A stretch of DNA of 50,123 nucleotides from Bacteroidaceae bacterium. GTDB taxonomy: Bacteria; Bacteroidota; Bacteroidia; Bacteroidales; Bacteroidaceae. A program made the position numbers and the translations under genes. Location: positions 1 to 50,123 of the forward strand of contig JAFWAX010000036.1 of the NCBI GenBank assembly GCA_017507385.1, written 5' to 3'. Under the pieces are notes generated by a model. It did not search any database. It saw only the letters and a list, made by a program, of their open reading frames with translations, and was not told the DNA's origin. This document shows, piece after piece, positions 9,029-17,541 of this stretch (the stretch's first letter is position 1; every line of letters begins with the position of its first letter).

Positions 9029-9931
9029 TCAATCCGTCTCGCCTCCATTCCTTCTCAACCACTCCTCTTTCGTCCTGCTCCAACGCTTATGAGTCCAAAG
9101 CCACATCTCAGGATGCCGACGCACATCTTCTTCCAGCAGTTGGAAATAGCGGTCGGTCAGCACATTCTCGGGCAAGGCGGCAGGATGGTCTTCCATCGGA
9201 ATGATTTCCAGATTGTAATACCCGCGTCGAGGGCGCGACATTCGCCCGTACATGGCAAACGCACCCAATTTCCTGGCAATATGCTCTGCCCCCGTAAACA
9301 CAGCAGTATCATGATTCAGGAACGGTACGAAATGGTGAATACTGCTCCACTTGGGCTGCTGATCGCTGATGAAACCTATCAAATAATTCTGATTTTCCCT
9401 GCTCATCTGCAGAATACGACGAAAGGTTTCTTTCATCTCAATGTTCCTTCCCCCGTATTGAGCACGCAATTGATAGAATAATTTATCCATCACCTTATTA
9501 TATATACGGTGATACACTTGCGCAGAACTACACCACGGTTCCACATGCCACGCAATGGAAGCAATCCACTCCCAATTGCCAAAGTGACTCAAATACAAGA
9601 AATGCAGTTTCATTCCAGCATCATGACGTTTTTTTGCCTCATCCAAACCGCTAAAAGTCATGCGGCGCATCATCTCCTGCTTTGACATCGAAAGCATTTT
9701 AATCACCTCCACGAAATTATCACAAAACTGATGATAGAACTTCTTCTCTATCAGCCGCAGTTCCTCTGCCGTTTTCTCGGGGAATGCACTCTTCAAATTG
9801 CTGCGCACCACTTTCGTCCGATAGAAACGGCTGACAAACAGACACCAGAAGTCCGAAATAGCATAAAGCACAGGAAAGGGAAGCAGACTGACCATCCAAA
9901 GCAATCCTTTGACGATGTTATACTTACACAT
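9029..9931 (-). CDS. Lysophospholipid/lipid A acyltransferase family protein (LpxL/HtrB-like)
   Basis: A 300-residue inner-membrane acyltransferase of the LpxL/HtrB family, which transfers a secondary acyl chain from acyl-ACP to lipid A precursors. Evidence includes the N-terminal hydrophobic anchor (residues 7-32), the catalytic HX4D/E-like motif SHFGNWEW near residue 118, and the later stretch GFISDQQPKWSSIHHFVPFL. The C-terminal half contains PEMWLWTHKRWSRTKEEW, which is also typical. It lies 27 bases downstream of the GT9 gene in the same direction, so lipid A acylation and core sugar transfer are probably coexpressed. The acyl chain and exact acceptor cannot be read from the sequence. 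Confidence 0.88.
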   Translation of the reverse strand: MCKYNIVKGLLWMVSLLPFPVLYAISDFWCLFVSRFYRTKVVRSNLKSAFPEKTAEELRLIEKKFYHQFCDNFVEVIKMLSMSKQEMMRRMTFSGLDEAKKRHDAGMKLHFLYLSHFGNWEWIASIAWHVEPWCSSAQVYHRIYNKVMDKLFYQLRAQYGGRNIEMKETFRRILQMSRENQNYLIGFISDQQPKWSSIHHFVPFLNHDTAVFTGAEHIARKLGAFAMYGRMSRPRRGYYNLEIIPMEDHPAALPENVLTDRYFQLLEEDVRRHPEMWLWTHKRWSRTKEEWLRRNGGETD

Positions 9932-9958
9932 TATATATAATATATATTATAAAGTTCC

Positions 9959-11041
9959 TTATAGCATGCTGATAGCCTTTTCCACAACCGCCTCTGCACT
10001 CATATCCATGCAGCGCAAGTCTCCATATTGGCAAGGCGTCTTTCCGTAGATGGAACAGGGACGACAAGGCAAGTCAAGCTGCATCTCACTTTCCGGCTTT
10101 TGTCCAAAGCCCGAGAATCCTGCCTTAGGGTGAGTTGCACCCCAGATAGACAGAACGGGAATGCCAAAAATAGACGCAATATGCATATTGGCAGAATCCA
10201 TGGAAATCATCAGTCGAAGACGAGACATCAGCAACATCTCCGAGCGCAAACCATCAAGCTTTCCGCAAGTGCTGATGACCGCTCCTTGCGCCTTACCTGC
10301 AACGGTAACCGCTGGCACATATTCCTTCTCCCACGATGCCATCACTTCAGCTTCTTTGGAGCCAGCACCAAACAAGAACACCTTGCAGCCGCTATCAGCA
10401 AGCTGGTTCACGACACTCTGCATTCGGTGCAAGGGATAAATCTTCTGAGCATGAGCGGCAAACGGCGCAACGCCTACCCACTTCTCCCCAGCCCCTTTGC
10501 TGCCAGCCAATCTGTAGATGGAAGAAAAACTCTCGTTACGCAAATCAAGCGACATTGACTGTGACAAGTCTATTTGCAAGCCCAACTCTCTGAACACACA
10601 AGCATAACGGTCTGTCATCGGCTGCAGCGCCTGATGAATCTGCCCATGCCCTATCAACTCCTTCTTCTCCTTTCTGCCCTTCTTCACCACCGCAACACGA
10701 ACACCCGACAACGCAAAACAGGTACGCAAGTATTTCGACCTCAGCACATCATGCAAATCTGCCACAGCATCATAATGCTCCTTTCGCAGACTCTTGTAGA
10801 TTTTCGTCAGCCCAGCAATACCATCATTATCCTTAAACTCAATGCCTCTCACCTGCACATTGGCAGGCAGCCAATCAAACATCGGCACAAAGCGAGTGCG
10901 GGTAAGCATCGTAATGCGCAGCTGAGGATTCTGGGAAGCAAGCGCATGAAGCACCGGAACTGTCATCGCCACGTCGCCCATGGCGCTAAACCGCATCACG
11001 AGCAACCTCTTGACAGGTATATTTCTCTTTAACTTAAACAT
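9959..11041 (-). CDS. Glycosyltransferase family 9 (heptosyltransferase-like)
   Basis: A 360-residue GT-B fold glycosyltransferase of family 9, which adds heptose or another ADP-activated sugar to the lipopolysaccharide core on the cytoplasmic face of the inner membrane. Diagnostic segments are VMRFSAMGDVAMTVPVL at the N-terminus, WVGVAPFAAHAQKIYP in the middle, and the donor-site region MDSANMHIASIFGIPVLSIWG. The C-terminus carries the conserved Cys-rich tail PCRPCSIYGKTPCQYG. The ATG at 11041 is chosen because the -7 element at 11070-11063 overlaps the start of the longer frame. It forms a two-gene unit with the acyltransferase downstream. Heptose as donor is inferred from the family. Confidence 0.9.
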   Translation of the reverse strand: MFKLKRNIPVKRLLVMRFSAMGDVAMTVPVLHALASQNPQLRITMLTRTRFVPMFDWLPANVQVRGIEFKDNDGIAGLTKIYKSLRKEHYDAVADLHDVLRSKYLRTCFALSGVRVAVVKKGRKEKKELIGHGQIHQALQPMTDRYACVFRELGLQIDLSQSMSLDLRNESFSSIYRLAGSKGAGEKWVGVAPFAAHAQKIYPLHRMQSVVNQLADSGCKVFLFGAGSKEAEVMASWEKEYVPAVTVAGKAQGAVISTCGKLDGLRSEMLLMSRLRLMISMDSANMHIASIFGIPVLSIWGATHPKAGFSGFGQKPESEMQLDLPCRPCSIYGKTPCQYGDLRCMDMSAEAVVEKAISML

Positions 11042-11062
11042 CTCATGATTATTTGATGGCTG

Positions 11063-11070
11063 CAAAGATA
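11063..11070 (-). promoter_or_regulatory. -7 promoter element of the GT9-acyltransferase unit
   Basis: TATCTTTG on the minus strand, 21 bases before the chosen GT9 start. It overlaps the longest open frame and therefore supports the shorter protein. Confidence 0.6.
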
Positions 11071-11190
11071 GTACAATTTCGCCAAAAATCCAAATTTATC
11101 CCTTGCTGCCCCCAACAGCAAGCCTATGTCAACAAATGTTCCATCCCCCAAAAACATGCGCTTCCCGAAACAACTTCCCATAGAAAAAAA

Positions 11191-11222
11191 AACAAAAAAA
11201 GAGGGAGACACATGCTCCCTCT
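11191..11222 (-). terminator. Rho-independent terminator of the VTC/DUF4956 cassette
   Basis: On the minus strand AGAGGGAG pairs with CTCCCTCT around a 7-base loop and is followed by TTTTTTG. It lies 50 bases after the last gene of the five-gene cassette. Confidence 0.9.
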
Positions 11223-11272
11223 AATTATCCAGAATTGTCTGAATTTGCAAAACTCACATATTCACAGACCCA

Positions 11273-12472
11273 TCAATCGTTGTCAACAACAGCGTTTACC
11301 GTACCGCCCGTCACTTGATAGACACCTGTTACCTTGATGCCTTTTGACTTTGAGCCCGTATTATAGACATTGACTGTACCTCCTCTGACCGTCATGTTGC
11401 CATCAATCTTCATGCCCATGCATCGATGAGGGTCAAGCTCATCTTCTGCCAGCGTACACTTAGCACCTTTAGCATAGATAGTGATATTCGTCGGATTGTT
11501 GTCTTCGCTAATCACAAGGTCACCATCAGTCTGAATGCCGCGCGTGCCATTGCTGACTGCGTTGAGGACAAATGTTCCACCGCTAATATCAATGTCGCCC
11601 TCAGCCTTGATAGCCTTGGCATCTTCGCTGTTCTCCATCGTGATGTTGAGCACACCGCCCTTGATGACGATGCCTCCCGTATTTTCCTCGTCCTTAATGA
11701 TGAGGTCATTATCATCAAGCTCATATTCTGCCTGAATGCCATCACCAACTGTCGTATTCGTGATGTTGAGTTCGCCTCCGTTCATCTGGAAATACTGTCC
11801 AGCATGGATAGCATCATTAGCTGCCTTAAGAATATTGATGGCCTTCACAGACTTCTTGATTTGGAGATACTCCTTAGATGCGATAGCATGGTTCGCATTA
11901 CCTGTCACATTGAGCGTGCCGCCACCTTCAAACTCAAAGTGGCCCTTCGTATAGATACACGCTTTCTGCGTTCCGTTTGCTGCATCAGAGAAGTTGTTAA
12001 CCGAACCGTCAGCCATATCGACAGCAATGCGCTTACCGCACTTCACATGGATGGCTGCACCCTTCTTTGAAGCAAGGTTCACGCCATTAAGGCGAATGGT
12101 GAGTTTATAGTCACCCTCTATCACGAGTGAGCCGTCATCGCTGCTACCCACAACATTATAGATGATTTCGTCCGTAAGATTTGTGCTGACAAGCACCACA
12201 TCCGAGCTGGTGCCGCTGGAGCATCTCACACCCTGCACAAAGGATGGGATGGTCACGCTTGCCTGAGAACCCTCATAGACGATGTTGACCACCTTTTCCA
12301 TCTGTGGTTCACTGAACGTGATGGAGTCAATCCCTTCCTCAAGACTGATTTCCATTCCATCAGAAATATCTCTTGTCGTATAATCACCATCCTTGCAGAT
12401 GTAGATTGTCTGTGCAAATGCAGTCAAAGCAGATGCCAGAACAAGTGCTGTAGTTAAGATGAGTTTACGCAT
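11273..12472 (-). CDS. Secreted beta-helix carbohydrate-binding protein (Cthe_2159/DUF4353-like)
   Basis: A 399-residue exported protein. Residues 1-20 form a signal peptide ending AFAQ. A short domain with a DSITFSEP motif follows, then a long array of beta-helix rungs with recurring G-G-x-L-N-I/V-T and D-A-I/K-A-I patterns (GGGTLNVTGNANHAI, GGVLNITMENSEDAKAI, GGTVNVYNTGSKSKGI). This matches the Cthe_2159 family, whose founder from Clostridium thermocellum binds acidic plant polysaccharide. It is the last gene of the cassette, seven bases after the small secreted protein gene. Similar proteins are often encoded near VTC and DUF4956 genes, as here. A role in binding an anionic glycan or polymer at the cell surface is inference. 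Confidence 0.82.
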   Translation of the reverse strand: MRKLILTTALVLASALTAFAQTIYICKDGDYTTRDISDGMEISLEEGIDSITFSEPQMEKVVNIVYEGSQASVTIPSFVQGVRCSSGTSSDVVLVSTNLTDEIIYNVVGSSDDGSLVIEGDYKLTIRLNGVNLASKKGAAIHVKCGKRIAVDMADGSVNNFSDAANGTQKACIYTKGHFEFEGGGTLNVTGNANHAIASKEYLQIKKSVKAINILKAANDAIHAGQYFQMNGGELNITNTTVGDGIQAEYELDDNDLIIKDEENTGGIVIKGGVLNITMENSEDAKAIKAEGDIDISGGTFVLNAVSNGTRGIQTDGDLVISEDNNPTNITIYAKGAKCTLAEDELDPHRCMGMKIDGNMTVRGGTVNVYNTGSKSKGIKVTGVYQVTGGTVNAVVDND

Positions 12473-12479
12473 GCTTCTA

Positions 12480-12875
12480 TTACTTTACAAGGATTTTTTT
12501 ACCATTAACAATATACACTCCCTTTGGCAGTTCGCCAGTCTGAGGGTCGATGTTGATTTTACGCCCCATCAGGTCGAATACCTCATACACCTTCTCGCCT
12601 GCAGCTCCCTCTTCCACGCCTTCAATGGCCGTAACCGTCTTTTCAGTCGAGAAGAAAAGCCGCTTGATATCGGCTGTATTCAGCGTCTGAGTCTTTCCGT
12701 CAGTCGTAAACGTTACCATCTTACCATCTTCAAACGTGATTTTCTGAAGATTGGCGACTGATTCTATTTTGATTCCCGTATTGCCAGCGCTGGAGTCGTA
12801 GTAGAGATTGAAGTCGTCAGCAAAAGCCGTAGCGCTGAGCAAGACAGCTGCCGACAGGATCATGTTCTTTTTCAT
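12480..12875 (-). CDS. Small secreted protein with Prevotella-type C-terminal sorting-like tail
   Basis: A 131-residue exported protein: signal peptide at residues 1-19 (ending TAFA), then a compact domain with IESVANLQKITFEDGKMV, a motif frequent in short Bacteroidales surface proteins. The tail contains VYEVFDLMGRKI and ends GVYIVNGKKILVK, which resembles type IX secretion sorting tails. No enzymatic motif is present. It sits between the outer-membrane barrel (14 bases upstream) and the beta-helix gene (seven bases downstream), and shares the xITF motif with the latter. Function is unknown. Surface delivery is inferred from the tail. Confidence 0.78.
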   Translation of the reverse strand: MKKNMILSAAVLLSATAFADDFNLYYDSSAGNTGIKIESVANLQKITFEDGKMVTFTTDGKTQTLNTADIKRLFFSTEKTVTAIEGVEEGAAGEKVYEVFDLMGRKINIDPQTGELPKGVYIVNGKKILVK

Positions 12876-12889
12876 GTGCGACTAAAATG

Positions 12890-13717
12890 TTAGAATTTAT
12901 ATTTATAACCGACTCCGATGATGTGCCCATTAGGGTCTTCGTCATCGTCCTCAGTCTGATAGCGATAGAAAGCGTCAATTACATTCTGCTTGTTTATCTT
13001 GATGTCCGTGCCCACCATGAACTTCCACTTGTTAGTGGTATAGTTCAGGCCGCAGCCATACTCCACAGACACATAAGGGTCGAGAGGGCAGCGCTTTACA
13101 TCGTATTGCGCTGTGATTCTGGAACGAAGAATCGTGCGGTCCTTTGCCTTCTTGTCGTCCATTTCACTCGCCTTTAAATAGTGCTCGCCTTTTCCGTCCA
13201 GACGATACTTGTTCTGAGTCGTGGAGTCTGCACAGTAATGCGAATACTGGAAAGTCTCCTTCAGTTGGAATTTCCATCTCTTGTTAGGCTCGTATGTGGC
13301 TGTAAGACCTACGCTGGTGCGGTGACGGTTACGCCAGTATGCCAGTTCTTCATTGTATCCCTTATACTCCGGTACCGTGATGACTCCTAATTCTGGGTGG
13401 GGAATCATTTTTTCATCATACTTCTTCTCAATCTGATTCAACTTGTACACCCACATGTATTCCCACTTCAGCGATGCCTTGATGTCAAAGTCCGAAGTAT
13501 CGTAGATTTTCATGTCAAAGCCTGCACCGATTGACCATCGGTCCATCTTGCGGGTCTTGTCTTGTGTTCGTGCATTTCCCTCGACAGACACTTCCATGCC
13601 GCTGCGTATTTTCTTCTCTGCACCCACGCTGAAGTCCATACCGAAGTCGTCGCCCTGTGCATGAGCACCTGCGATGGCAAAAAGTGAAAGGGCAAAAGTG
13701 AGGATTTTCTTATTCAT
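12890..13717 (-). CDS. Outer-membrane beta-barrel protein (DUF2490-like)
   Basis: A 275-residue outer-membrane protein. The chosen start MNKKILTFALSLF gives a signal peptide cleaved after AHAQ; the longer frame would run 39 codons into the upstream gene. The mature part consists of alternating amphipathic strands with turns (RWSIGAGFDMKIYD, WKFQLKETFQYSHY, YVSVEYGCGLNYT) and ends with aromatic Phe (IIGVGYKYKF), the usual barrel-assembly signal. The strand pattern, with a YRYQTEDDDED segment near the end, is like DUF2490 proteins. The start overlaps the DUF4956 stop by eight bases, implying translational coupling. What the barrel carries or anchors is unknown. Confidence 0.82.
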   Translation of the reverse strand: MNKKILTFALSLFAIAGAHAQGDDFGMDFSVGAEKKIRSGMEVSVEGNARTQDKTRKMDRWSIGAGFDMKIYDTSDFDIKASLKWEYMWVYKLNQIEKKYDEKMIPHPELGVITVPEYKGYNEELAYWRNRHRTSVGLTATYEPNKRWKFQLKETFQYSHYCADSTTQNKYRLDGKGEHYLKASEMDDKKAKDRTILRSRITAQYDVKRCPLDPYVSVEYGCGLNYTTNKWKFMVGTDIKINKQNVIDAFYRYQTEDDDEDPNGHIIGVGYKYKF

Positions 13718-14408
13718 AGTCTTTTGGCATTTTTTGAGTGTTTTCATCACACCCTTCTGTGTTGTAGTAAATCTTAATGAGCGCCATATCTTTGAGAAAA
13801 TCGATAGAGCCGATGGAAACATTGGTAATGTCAAGGCCCGTGCGCTCCTTCAGGTCGGCGATAAGCTCCTCGCGGCGGTCAGGTCTGATGAGGTCAATCT
13901 TGTCATACTTGACATACTTGGTTGAGAGGCTCTTCACCAGCTTGTTAGCCTCTGCAATCCACACACCCGCCACAAACAAGAGGTCTGTCACAATCAGCTC
14001 ACCCATACTGGTCATGAGCGGTCCCATGAATTCCGGATGCTTCGGACTAATATCTGCCGCCCATGCCAAGCCGTTGATAGCCGAAAGCGCAATCACCAGG
14101 AAAAGGTAGGTCATTTCGCGGATAGGAACTGACTCTGTGCGATAACGCATGATGCAGAAGATAGCAAAGAGACCCATGGCAATACCTGTCTTGATTTTTG
14201 CGTCGCCCATCAAATGGATCAGCATAAAGATACAGAATCCCACCAATATATAGGTAAAGAAGAAATCGCGGCGTCTCGCCTTCGGGAAGTAGAAGTTGCG
14301 AGCTATGATAAGAGTAAATACTGTGTTGATGACAAGACGGAAAAAGAGGTCGAGAATTCGACAAGTGTCGCTTGACAACACGGTGATAAAGTCATTAAAT
14401 GTGTCCAT
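13710..14408 (-). CDS. DUF4956 multispanning membrane protein
   Basis: A 232-residue inner-membrane protein of the DUF4956 family. The N-terminal 160 residues hold four or five hydrophobic segments (about 20-40, 48-68, 75-90, 98-118 and 133-152), separated by conserved charged loops such as CIMRYRTESVPIREMTYLF. The C-terminal 70 residues form a soluble alpha/beta domain (DKIDLIRPDRREELIADLKE) that probably faces the cytoplasm. DUF4956 genes frequently neighbour VTC-domain genes, and here the gene lies 49 bases downstream of one and overlaps the next gene by eight bases. The molecular role is unknown. Export or anchoring of the VTC product is a hypothesis. Confidence 0.88.
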   Translation of the reverse strand: MDTFNDFITVLSSDTCRILDLFFRLVINTVFTLIIARNFYFPKARRRDFFFTYILVGFCIFMLIHLMGDAKIKTGIAMGLFAIFCIMRYRTESVPIREMTYLFLVIALSAINGLAWAADISPKHPEFMGPLMTSMGELIVTDLLFVAGVWIAEANKLVKSLSTKYVKYDKIDLIRPDRREELIADLKERTGLDITNVSIGSIDFLKDMALIKIYYNTEGCDENTQKMPKDYE

Positions 14409-14457
14409 TTTTTGTTTTTAGATTTTATGATAAAGTTAATAATAATCTGTTTGTTTT

Positions 14458-15249
14458 TTAGAGTTCATGGTCTATGAACTTACGCCCATTGATTTTTTCC
14501 AGATGGCGGAGCTTGGGCTTGAAATTGTTCTGCTTCAGAGCAGGGTCAGTAAGAGCCATGCCGACACAGCACTTGGAAAATCCCGTAGGGTGCACATGAA
14601 TATCTCTCAGCAAGTTGCACACCGGAGAATAGACATTGCCGTCACGCTTCAGCTCGATGATGACCAGCTGGTCGGTGCCATGGTCTCTGTCGGTCTCAAA
14701 ATTATGGAATCCAATGTTGAAGTCGATGGTCAACCGCTCCGTCTTCCCCTTGTTCACCAGCGTCACGCGGTCAAACCTGTTGCGAACCACAGGATTGAGC
14801 CGGTCAAGGTTCAGTCCCGTCTTGCGCTGCACCAGTTCGTGCGCACCCTCCGTCTGTCTGAAATCGTCCTGCGAAGGCACCTCTATGCGCTTCTTCTTTG
14901 TCCGCGCATGATTATTCTTGTTCTTGACCTCCAGAAACGTCAGGTCGCTCGCCACATACGTGCGCACCCTCACCTTCATTCTTCTGGCACGGCGATTATG
15001 ATGCATGATATACATCACATGATCTTTCGTGTCATAGTAAGTTGTCAGATACGGAATAATGCGTCTTTCCAAAGTCTCCTGCACATAATATTTGTCTTGC
15101 AGCAGTCCGAGCAGCTGCACCAGCTGCGCCTTCGATGCCACATATTTGGTATCAAGTCGATTCATCAAGCGAATGCCTGACATTTGCTCAAGCGTGATAG
15201 GTTCCATGGAGTCGAGCAACCCCTTTATGTCGCTGTCAATATCGCGCAT
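14458..15249 (-). CDS. VTC-domain polyphosphate polymerase family protein
   Basis: A 263-residue soluble protein of the VTC family, whose yeast Vtc4 member makes polyphosphate from ATP inside a triphosphate-tunnel-type barrel. The tunnel residues are in place: RLDTKYVAS near residue 32, YLTTYYDT near 70, MKVRVRTY near 92, FLEVKNKNNHARTKKKRIEV near 107, RFDRVTL near 160, RLTIDFN near 173, and IIELKRDG near 198. The catalytic-type Lys, Arg and Glu positions therefore look intact. It has no membrane segment, so coupling to the membrane would have to come from the next gene, DUF4956. It is the first gene of a five-gene minus-strand cassette. Polyphosphate synthesis is inferred from the fold. A different anionic product is possible. 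Confidence 0.88.
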   Translation of the reverse strand: MRDIDSDIKGLLDSMEPITLEQMSGIRLMNRLDTKYVASKAQLVQLLGLLQDKYYVQETLERRIIPYLTTYYDTKDHVMYIMHHNRRARRMKVRVRTYVASDLTFLEVKNKNNHARTKKKRIEVPSQDDFRQTEGAHELVQRKTGLNLDRLNPVVRNRFDRVTLVNKGKTERLTIDFNIGFHNFETDRDHGTDQLVIIELKRDGNVYSPVCNLLRDIHVHPTGFSKCCVGMALTDPALKQNNFKPKLRHLEKINGRKFIDHEL

Positions 15250-15600
15250 TACATTAGATTAGGTTTAGTAAAATGAAAATTCAGCACAAAAATACGAAGT
15301 TTTTTCCGTTTATTTTCACTTTTTTATATAAAATAACAAAAATATGCTGTAAAGCAGAAAAAAAAGGAGATGTTAGGCCTTTGCGACCGTGAAGTTAGAC
15401 ATTGAAAGCACAGCAAACAATCGCCTTTCGCTGAAACAAGGTTCGCTGCAGCAACCATGCCACTGAGTCTTCTCACACGAGGAACAGCAAGCCTTGCGTG
15501 AATACGCAGCGCTCACGTTACTTACATATCTCCCGTTTCCTATCTTATCATCTTTTCATTCACCCGCATCCTCTTCTTGTCTGCACCCACACATTCTTCA

Positions 15601-15680
15601 TTTTGAAAGTTTGGAAATTTATTTTGAAAGTTTAGAAATATATTTCCCAAGTTTCAAAATAAATTTCCAAACTTTCAAAA
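15601..15680. repeat. Perfect 29-bp inverted repeat with internal 21-nt direct repeats
   Basis: The left arm 15601-15629 and right arm 15652-15680 are exact reverse complements over 29 bases, separated by 22 bases. Each half contains two tandem, slightly diverged units of about 21 bases (TTTTGAAAGTTTGGAAATTT and TTTTGAAAGTTTAGAAATAT), so the whole is two direct plus two inverted units. The long hairpin has no coding sense. Confidence 0.9.
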
Positions 15681-15838
15681 TAAAAACAAAACCCGTGTTT
15701 GCAAGAAAAGGATACGCTATTTTAAAAGATGGGGTAACGAAATACCTTCATGTTCCTGTATCGTTGTCAATTTCGCTATTTCGCTATTAAATTCTTGTAA
15801 ATAACAAAAATTGTTAAATAGTAAAAAAATACCCCCCA

Positions 15839-15870
15839 TTTGTTTTTTTTAAAATATTGTGTTAACTTTG
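15839..15870 (+). promoter_or_regulatory. Promoter of the LRR protein gene
   Basis: TTTG at 15839-15842 and TAACTTTG at 15863-15870 are separated by exactly 20 bases, an excellent match to the Bacteroidetes -33/-7 consensus, and lie 34 bases before the start codon. Confidence 0.8.
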
Positions 15871-15904
15871 CAAAAATCTCTAAAGAGCTAAAAACGGAAT
15901 CGTC

Positions 15905-17452
15905 ATGAAAAAACACATATTGTTACTTTTCATTTTGAGTTTGTGTTTGAGCATTACGGCAAAGGCCGACAATATTCCTTTTGTGCAGGACGGCAAGCGG
16001 TGGACGTATAGCGGGAACCAACCTGAAACCAATCCCGACAAAAAGAAGGACGGGCGGTATTATTATTATTTACAAGGCGATACGATTATTGGTGACATCT
16101 CATGTCTAAAACTATATTTTGAGGGGGGGCGCAACAAGCTGTCTGAGTTGTATGAAGGTGCAATGTATGAAGAGGAAGGGAGAGTGTATTTCATTCCAGA
16201 AGGAAAAACCGCAGCAAGCCTGCTTTATGATTTCAACTGCCAAGTGGGTGACAGCATTGACACTTTTGGAGGTACAATGATGGTAGAAAACACCAAGACT
16301 GTAGGGTATGAAGGCAATATATACAAGGTTGTTGATGTTCAAGAAATGGGACATTGGATTGAAGGTATTGGCAGTATATATGATTTGCTTACTTTGACGA
16401 TTCCCTATTTCGGTTCAGGTGAGATTACATTACTACTTCTCTCTTGTGAACTGAATGGTGAACTGATTTTCCACTATCCCACTTTTGATGACAGAGAGTA
16501 TGATGGAGTAAAAGCAGAAGTGGAAATTGAAGGTTTGAAATACCGTCTTTATCCCGATTACACAGCCATGGTGACTAACGGCAGCCAATGGGAAGGGGAA
16601 CTGGAGATTCCAGAAAAGGTGCTTTATCAAGACGAGACATACACCGTGGACCGTCTGGAGTGGCTGGCTTTCTCGTCATGCAAGACACTGACAAAGGTGA
16701 AGATTCCTAAGACTATTGCCGATATCGAGCACTACTCCGGCTGGGATGCCTGCAAGAACCCTTTTCATGGCTGCACAGCATTGGAAAGCATAGAGGTGGA
16801 CGAGGAAAACCCATGGATGTGCTCCGTGGATGGTGTGCTTTTCAACAAGGAAAAGACGTGGATATACTCCTATCCCGCAGGCTCAAAGAGAGAGGTCTAT
16901 AACATTCCAGCAGGTGTGGAAAGGATTGGGAATAGTGTATTTACACACAGTTCTCATCTTGCTTCTGTGTATATGCCCAACACTATCATGCGTATGGGGT
17001 CCGGCGCGTTTAGCGATTGCAAGAACCTTAGCTCCGTCAGACTCTCAGAAAATCTCAAACATTTCCCAGCCTATACGTTTGAGCGATGTGAAAATCTTCA
17101 CTTCCTCGACATTCCTGAAAGCGTCAGTTTATTTGAAGAAAGCGTGTTCCGGGGGAGCCCCATCGAGACACTTGTCATCAGAGGAACTTTCCCTGCAGAA
17201 CTGCGTGATGACACTTTCTATGCAATGCATGAAGATGCCGTCATCTATGTCAAGAAGTCTGAGATAGAGAAATTCCAGAAAGTGTTCTCGGGCACCGTAC
17301 TTCCTCTGGAAGAATATATTGCCGACGACATCAAGAATCCATACATCAATGCAGCCGACACACCACGCTTCTACGACCTCACAGGCCGCCCAGTCTCAGC
17401 CCCATCCAAGGGCATCTACATCCAGAACGGGAAGAAAGTGCTGGTGAAGTGA
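15905..17452 (+). CDS. BspA-like leucine-rich-repeat surface protein
   Basis: A 515-residue exported protein. The signal peptide (residues 1-22, ending TAKA) precedes an N-terminal domain of about 190 residues without a recognisable motif. From about residue 215 there are LRR_5/BspA-type repeats, recognisable by recurring IPxxVxxIGxxxFxxCxxLxxVxLP-like units (for example GMERIGNSVF-like and MGSGAFSDCKNLSSVRL). The C-terminus has FYDLTGRPV and ends GIYIQNGKKVLVK, the same type of tail as the small protein at 12480-12875. BspA proteins mediate adhesion or host binding in oral and gut Bacteroidetes. A single-gene unit with its own promoter; no clear terminator follows. Adhesion is inferred from the family. 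Confidence 0.87.
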   Translation: MKKHILLLFILSLCLSITAKADNIPFVQDGKRWTYSGNQPETNPDKKKDGRYYYYLQGDTIIGDISCLKLYFEGGRNKLSELYEGAMYEEEGRVYFIPEGKTAASLLYDFNCQVGDSIDTFGGTMMVENTKTVGYEGNIYKVVDVQEMGHWIEGIGSIYDLLTLTIPYFGSGEITLLLLSCELNGELIFHYPTFDDREYDGVKAEVEIEGLKYRLYPDYTAMVTNGSQWEGELEIPEKVLYQDETYTVDRLEWLAFSSCKTLTKVKIPKTIADIEHYSGWDACKNPFHGCTALESIEVDEENPWMCSVDGVLFNKEKTWIYSYPAGSKREVYNIPAGVERIGNSVFTHSSHLASVYMPNTIMRMGSGAFSDCKNLSSVRLSENLKHFPAYTFERCENLHFLDIPESVSLFEESVFRGSPIETLVIRGTFPAELRDDTFYAMHEDAVIYVKKSEIEKFQKVFSGTVLPLEEYIADDIKNPYINAADTPRFYDLTGRPVSAPSKGIYIQNGKKVLVK

Positions 17453-17541
17453 CGGAGGAAGGGTAATTTGCGGTTTTACAGTCTTTCCGTAGTATGTTGT
17501 CCGTTAAACAACTGCAAAAAAGACAAAAATATGCCGGAAAA

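Larger units (their letters stand above)
15250..15904. other. Long intergenic region between the VTC cassette and the LRR gene
   Basis: This 655-base AT-rich region has no credible gene. The one long plus-strand frame (15494-15790) has a composition dictated by the inverted repeat inside it. It carries the start region of the VTC cassette (a weak TATTTTTG on minus at 15294-15287), the 29-bp inverted repeat at 15601-15680, and the promoter of the LRR gene at 15839-15870. Confidence 0.7.

Noticed and set aside
15494-15790. A 98-codon plus-strand frame in the intergenic region, with a repeated FESLEIYF peptide
   Set aside because: The repeated peptide is simply the inverted/direct DNA repeat translated; no promoter or family support.
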